From assembly GCA_937890835.1 (NCBI GenBank), contig CALADF010000043.1, positions 75,040-139,039 of the forward strand: DNA of 64,000 nt, written 5' to 3'. The first letter of the stretch is position 1, and every line of letters begins with the position of its first letter. Positions 60,195 to 64,000 of this stretch are shown here, piece by piece. Made by a program: the position numbers and the translations under genes. Origin of the DNA: an uncultured bacterium. Lineage in GTDB: Bacteria; Actinomycetota; Coriobacteriia; Coriobacteriales; Eggerthellaceae. The notes beneath the pieces are model-generated. The model had not been told where the DNA came from. It saw only the letters and a program-made list of their open reading frames with translations, and did not search any database.

Positions 60195-62756
60195 TCACAG
60201 CAAGTCGTTCGGATCGATGTCGACCGCCACGTTCACCTCGCGGTCGGGTTTTCTCGTACGGAACAAACGGGCGAGAACAAGCGACATATCGTCCTCCGGC
60301 GGACATTTCACCACGATGTGCCAACGGTATGTTCCGCGTAGTTTCGCCATCACGCAAGGACCTGCGGGCAGCACGCTCCAACGATCCCCCGCCACATCGC
60401 GCACCGTCTTCTCAAGGCGAGCGTGCAGCTCCCCGGCGACGCGTCTCACCTCCGCCTCGCTTCTCCCCCACACCAGCACGTTCGCCATCCGCGCATAAGG
60501 AGGGTAGCCCAACACGCGGCGCTTCGGCAGCTCGTGGCGAAGGAAAAGGGCGCGATTGTACGAGGCCGCCGCGCGAATGGCGACCGAATCGGCCTCGTAG
60601 GTCTGCACGAGAACGCGCCCTGCCAAGCTCGCGCGGCCCGCCCGGCCTGCCACCTGCTCGATGAGGGAGAACGTACGCTCCCCCGCACGGTAATCGGGAA
60701 GATGCAGCTGAGTGTCGGCGTTGATGACGCCCACCAGCGTTACGTCGTCGAAGTCGAGTCCCTTCGCGATCATCTGCGTGCCGAGCAAAACAGCGGCATC
60801 CGCCCGGGCGAACTCCTCGAGCAGGCGCTGATGCGCCCCCTTCGCCTTCGTGGTATCGGCGTCCATGCGAACGACGGGCACGCCAGGCCCGACTCCCGGC
60901 ATCGAGTCGAGCAGCGCGCGAAGCTCCGCCTCGACACGCTGCGTGCCCGCTCCGAACTTCTTCAAATACGGGCTTGCGCACTCGGGGCACACCGGCGGCG
61001 CGGCGACCACGTAACCGCAATGATGGCAGACGAGCTTGTTGCCCAGCTCGTGAAACGTCAGCGAGGTCGAACACGACGGGCACTCGGGCACGAAACCGCA
61101 GTCGCGGCATAGCAAAAACTTCGCGAAACCGCGCTGGTTCAGAAGCAGAACAGCCTTGCGGCCTTGCGAGAGCTCCTCGCCGAGGGCGCGCGTGAGCCTG
61201 CCCGAGAACATCGCGCGGGAGCCGTTGTGGAACTCCGCGGCCATGTCCACGATCTCGACATCGGGAAGCGGCTTGCCGTTCGCGCGCTCGGGGAGCGACA
61301 CCTGATGCCACAGCGGGTTTTTCGCGCACGCGTGCAAAGACTCGATGGACGGCGTCGCCGAGCCGAGCACGAGCACGCCCCCCGATCTGGCGACCATCCA
61401 CGAGGCTACATCGCGCGCGACGTAGCGTGGAGCGCTGTCCTGCTTGTAGGAGCCCTCATGCTCCTCGTCGATGACGATCAGTCCGACGTTTTTCATAGGC
61501 GTGAACAGAGCGCTGCGCGCACCGACCACCACGCGCGCTTCGCCGCTTTTCACGAAATCCCACTGATCATAGCGCTCCCCCTGGCTCATACGCGAGTGCA
61601 TGACCGCCACCGCATCGCCGAAGCGACCGCGAAATCGCGCGACCGTCTGCGGCGTGAGGGAGATCTCGGGAACGAGCACAATGGCGTTGCGTCCGCGAGC
61701 AAGCACGCCCTCGATCGCCTGCAGGTACACCTCGGTTTTACCGGAGCCGGTGACGCCGTCGACCAGCACGACCTCCCCCTGCGCGCGCTCGACGCACGCG
61801 TTCACGACAGAAAGCGCTTCGGATTGACCTGCGGTAAGACGGGGCTTCGGCGCGAGAGCCGCACCTACGCCCTTCTCGCTCGGCAGCGCCGCGCCTCGCA
61901 TCCGCCTTCTCCTCTCGACACGCACGACCCCCTTCGACTCAAGGGTCTTCACCGTGGAGGAAACCGCGCCGAACTCGAGGGAGAGCTCCGCCATGCGCAG
62001 ATCGCCCCGACGCAGAGCCTCGACGACCGCAGCCTGCTTGACCGCGTTCTTGCGCGGGGCGAAATCTTCGGCGGCGGGTCCCAGCGTCACCCAGCGATCG
62101 TCAACCTCCCCCACCGCAGGCTCCTCGAGGCGCCATGAACCGTCTCGCGAGCGAACCATGCGCGCAACGCCGCCCGGCGGGGTGAACAAGCGCACGCAGG
62201 ACGAGAGCGGCGCGAGATAGCGACGCGCGAGGAAACTCGCGCACGCAGCGCCCTCCTCATCGAAATAGGGCTTCGAGAGCACGCGCTCGATCGGCTTGAT
62301 CTTAATGTTGGAGGCATGCTCTCGCGCAAAGCCCGTTTCGGGGCTCGCCGCCTCGTACTGGGCGCCGAAGCCGAAATGAGTCTGAAGCGGCATCTGAGCA
62401 CCGTCGCCGGGCTGCGCCCCCTGGTAACCGGAGGCCGCCGTCGGAACGCCCGCGACCTCGGTGGACGCGACGAACGAATCGAGCGCCCCGCGCGATCCGA
62501 TGGAGCGGGCGACCTTTCCCCTCGCCGTCGCCGAGACGTCGTCGAGCAGATTCTCGAGCGTGAAATCCGCCCCAACGTCCGAACGCGCTTCGTCCTCGCC
62601 GATCGCGACGATGAAGCCGACGGCCTTGCGATTGCCGAAGGAGACGAGCACGGCGCACCCCACCTCGGCATCGACCATATGATCGGGAACGACGTAGGTG
62701 TAAGGCGTGTCGAGCGATTGAGTGGGGATATCGAGTATCACAGATGCGGTAATCAT
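60195..62756 (-). CDS. priA: Primosomal replication restart helicase PriA
   Basis: PriA recognises stalled forks and reloads DnaB. The 853-aa protein has the N-terminal 3'-DNA-binding domain (SVILDIPTQSLDTPYTYVVPDHM) and Walker A DGVTGSGKTEVYLQAI. The DEEH box is LIVIDEEHEGSYKQ. Two zinc sites follow in LCRDCGFVPECPSCSTSL and CHHCGYVVAAPPVCPEC, then helicase motifs V and VI (ILIGTQMIAKG-like, QVAGRAGRASLAG). An insert of about 60 residues near 100-165 is Gly/Ala/Gln-rich and not conserved. ATG 62756 is preceded by TATACT at leaderless spacing, with no ribosome-binding site; the open frame upstream is ignored. Confidence 0.95.
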   Translation of the reverse strand: MITASVILDIPTQSLDTPYTYVVPDHMVDAEVGCAVLVSFGNRKAVGFIVAIGEDEARSDVGADFTLENLLDDVSATARGKVARSIGSRGALDSFVASTEVAGVPTAASGYQGAQPGDGAQMPLQTHFGFGAQYEAASPETGFAREHASNIKIKPIERVLSKPYFDEEGAACASFLARRYLAPLSSCVRLFTPPGGVARMVRSRDGSWRLEEPAVGEVDDRWVTLGPAAEDFAPRKNAVKQAAVVEALRRGDLRMAELSLEFGAVSSTVKTLESKGVVRVERRRRMRGAALPSEKGVGAALAPKPRLTAGQSEALSVVNACVERAQGEVVLVDGVTGSGKTEVYLQAIEGVLARGRNAIVLVPEISLTPQTVARFRGRFGDAVAVMHSRMSQGERYDQWDFVKSGEARVVVGARSALFTPMKNVGLIVIDEEHEGSYKQDSAPRYVARDVASWMVARSGGVLVLGSATPSIESLHACAKNPLWHQVSLPERANGKPLPDVEIVDMAAEFHNGSRAMFSGRLTRALGEELSQGRKAVLLLNQRGFAKFLLCRDCGFVPECPSCSTSLTFHELGNKLVCHHCGYVVAAPPVCPECASPYLKKFGAGTQRVEAELRALLDSMPGVGPGVPVVRMDADTTKAKGAHQRLLEEFARADAAVLLGTQMIAKGLDFDDVTLVGVINADTQLHLPDYRAGERTFSLIEQVAGRAGRASLAGRVLVQTYEADSVAIRAAASYNRALFLRHELPKRRVLGYPPYARMANVLVWGRSEAEVRRVAGELHARLEKTVRDVAGDRWSVLPAGPCVMAKLRGTYRWHIVVKCPPEDDMSLVLARLFRTRKPDREVNVAVDIDPNDLL

Positions 62757-62763
62757 GTGCACG

Positions 62764-62769
62764 AGTATA
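62764..62769 (-). promoter_or_regulatory. Candidate leaderless -10 box of priA
   Basis: TATACT on the - strand is followed by CGTGCAC and then the ATG, almost identical to the TATAAT-CGTGCGC-ATG arrangement of the gene ending at 8403. No Shine-Dalgarno sequence is present. Confidence 0.5.
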
Positions 62770-62872
62770 CCGCAGCGCAAGCCGAGGAAAGCGCGCATGC
62801 CGATTCCGCCGGGCAAAAGCGCATCGACTCGAAACGCACGTCCTCTCCATGAATCGTGAGCGCGTCATCCGC

Positions 62873-62878
62873 TATAAT
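62873..62878 (+). promoter_or_regulatory. Candidate -10 box of guaA
   Basis: TATAAT lies 42 bases before ATG 62921. The -35 position (around 62850) is poor. The region is shared with the divergent priA promoter about 100 bases away. Confidence 0.5.
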
Positions 62879-62920
62879 CTCGCCAGAAGAAAACCCCCGT
62901 GATTACTAAGGAGCGGTCCT

Positions 62921-63904
62921 ATGGATCCCAACAAGCGTCCCGACGACATGCAGCGCATCACCACGCCCGAGCTGGCGCAGGCGTTCATCGAGGAGCAGGT
63001 GGCGGCATGCCGCGAGCAAATCGGCGACAAGAAAGCGCTGCTGGCTCTTTCGGGCGGCGTGGACAGCTCCGTTGTCGCCGCATTGCTGATCAAGGCCATC
63101 GGGCGTCAGCTCATCTGCGTGCACGTGAACCACGGCCTCATGCGCAAGGGCGAATCCGAGCAGGTCGTCGACGTGTTCCAGAACCAGCTCGACGCCAACC
63201 TCGTCTACGTGAACGCAACCGATCGCTTCCTCGATCTGCTCGCCGGCGTCGAGGAGCCCGAGGCCAAGCGCAAGATCATCGGCGCCGAGTTCATCCGCGT
63301 GTTCGAAGAGGAGGCGCGCAAGGTTGGCGACGAGGTCAGCTTCCTCGCCCAAGGCACCATCTACCCCGACATCCTCGAGTCCGACGGCGTGAAAGCGCAC
63401 CACAACGTGGGCGGCCTGCCCGAGGATCTGCAGTTCGAGCTGTGCGAGCCTGTGAAACTGCTCTTCAAAGACGAGGTGCGCGTGATCGGCCGTGAGCTCG
63501 GGCTTCCCGAGAGCATGGTCGAGCGACAGCCCTTCCCCGGCCCCGGCCTCGGCGTGCGTTGCCTGGGCGCCATTACGCGCGATCGCCTGGAGGCGCTGCG
63601 CGAAGCTGACGCCATCCTGCGCGAGGAGTTCGCCGCTGCGGGTCTCGAGGGCAAAGTATGGCAGTACTTCGTCAGCGTGCCCGACTTCCGCGTAACGGGC
63701 GTGAAAGACGATAAACGTTTGTACGAGTGGCCCGCGTTCATACGCGCGGTCAACACCGTGGACGCCATGACCGCAGAGGTGCCCGAGCTCGACTGGGCGC
63801 TGCTGAAGAAGATCGGCGGCCGCATCGCATCCGAGGTCGACGGCATATGCCGCGTTCTGTACGACCTCACCCCCAAACCTTGCGGAACCATCGAATTCGA
63901 ATAG
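62921..63904 (+). CDS. guaA: GMP synthase ATP-pyrophosphatase subunit (no glutaminase domain)
   Basis: This enzyme adenylylates XMP and aminates it to GMP. The 327-aa protein has the PP-loop LLALSGGVDSSVVAALL and HVNHGLMRKGE. It also has FLAQGTIYPDILES, HHNVGGLPEDLQFELCEPVKLLFKDEVR, QPFPGPGLGVRC and the C-terminal dimerisation domain ending PKPCGTIEFE. The N-terminal class I glutamine amidotransferase domain of normal bacterial GuaA (about 200 residues) is absent. ATG 62921 has AAGGAG seven bases upstream and a promoter before it, so nothing is missing by truncation. It matches the two-subunit form, with glutaminase encoded elsewhere, or an ammonia-dependent enzyme. Confidence 0.95.
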   Translation: MDPNKRPDDMQRITTPELAQAFIEEQVAACREQIGDKKALLALSGGVDSSVVAALLIKAIGRQLICVHVNHGLMRKGESEQVVDVFQNQLDANLVYVNATDRFLDLLAGVEEPEAKRKIIGAEFIRVFEEEARKVGDEVSFLAQGTIYPDILESDGVKAHHNVGGLPEDLQFELCEPVKLLFKDEVRVIGRELGLPESMVERQPFPGPGLGVRCLGAITRDRLEALREADAILREEFAAAGLEGKVWQYFVSVPDFRVTGVKDDKRLYEWPAFIRAVNTVDAMTAEVPELDWALLKKIGGRIASEVDGICRVLYDLTPKPCGTIEFE

Positions 63905-63962
63905 CAGCGAACCTCGCGCAAGCGCATGTCGGCGCGTCCCGGTTTTTGAAGTGAGCCCCGAT

Positions 63963-64000
63963 AGTTGGACTGGAAACAAAAGTTTCCAGTCCAACTTCTT
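63963..64000 (+). terminator. Rho-independent terminator of guaA
   Basis: A perfect stem pairs 63963-63977 with 63982-63996 (15 bp) across an AAAA loop, followed by TTCTT up to the window end. It lies about 60 bases behind guaA. Confidence 0.85.

Noticed and set aside
1..64000. CRISPR arrays, insertion sequences, prophage or toxin-antitoxin genes, tRNA or rRNA genes
   Set aside because: I looked for regular repeats, transposase or integrase motifs beyond Xer, and cloverleaf or rRNA segments in the gaps and found none.

Overview
The window looks like about 64 kb of chromosome from a moderately high-GC bacterium, most probably a member of the Actinobacteria class Coriobacteriia (an Eggerthella/Slackia-like lineage is my guess, not proven). 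Pointers are the two-subunit glycyl-tRNA synthetase (GlyQ+GlyS), the folate-dependent TrmFO, a PPDK plus PPDK-regulatory-protein pair, single-domain LuxR HTH proteins, many GTG starts, and several genes whose -10 box sits directly in front of the start codon (leaderless or nearly so). I see no rRNA, tRNA, CRISPR array, insertion sequence, prophage or plasmid gene.

Layout. Positions 1-8342 are on the + strand: the 3' part of a DEAD-box RNA helicase, a small PGPGW-like membrane protein, sbcD-sbcC, NADP-type glutamate dehydrogenase gdhA and a membrane-anchored GH25 lysozyme. From 8403 to 62756 almost everything is on the - strand. Read in the direction of transcription (high to low coordinates) it runs: priA; rpoD; rlmKL; rpmF; plsX-rnc-smc; ftsY-GNAT; carbonic anhydrase; ffh; rpsP-khpA-rimM-trmD; lepB; glyQ-glyS; PPDK regulatory protein; ppdK; a YibE/F membrane protein; a 1706-aa sortase-type surface phosphoesterase; mtnA; dgt; azlC-azlD; rplS; rnhB; yraN-comM-dprA; an ABC importer operon; trmFO-xer; uvrA; an EamA transporter; and an unrecognised membrane-anchored protein. 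Only an isochorismatase-family gene (23594) and a small LuxR-type HTH gene (59805) interrupt this on the + strand. At the right end a + strand guaA (ATP-pyrophosphatase part only) diverges from priA.

How the genes fit together. Much of the - strand is a dispersed version of the plsX-rnc-smc-ftsY-ffh-rpsP-khpA-rimM-trmD-rplS-rnhB-dprA-(topA)-trmFO-xerC order known from Firmicutes. It covers ribosome and tRNA maturation, protein targeting (Ffh, FtsY, LepB), chromosome maintenance (SMC, Xer, PriA, UvrA, SbcCD) and DNA uptake or processing (DprA, ComM, YraN). Metabolic and surface genes (glyQS, ppdK, carbonic anhydrase, azlCD, the surface phosphoesterase, an ABC importer) are inserted between these blocks.

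No obviously new defence or mobile system is present. The most interesting points are an RlmKL whose first methyltransferase half has lost its SAM and NPPY motifs, an FtsY with its acidic domain at the C-terminus, a GMP synthase without a glutaminase domain, an ambiguous 5' end of the ABC permease containing a perfect 16-bp hairpin and an overlapping upstream ORF, and a recurrent leaderless-promoter architecture.
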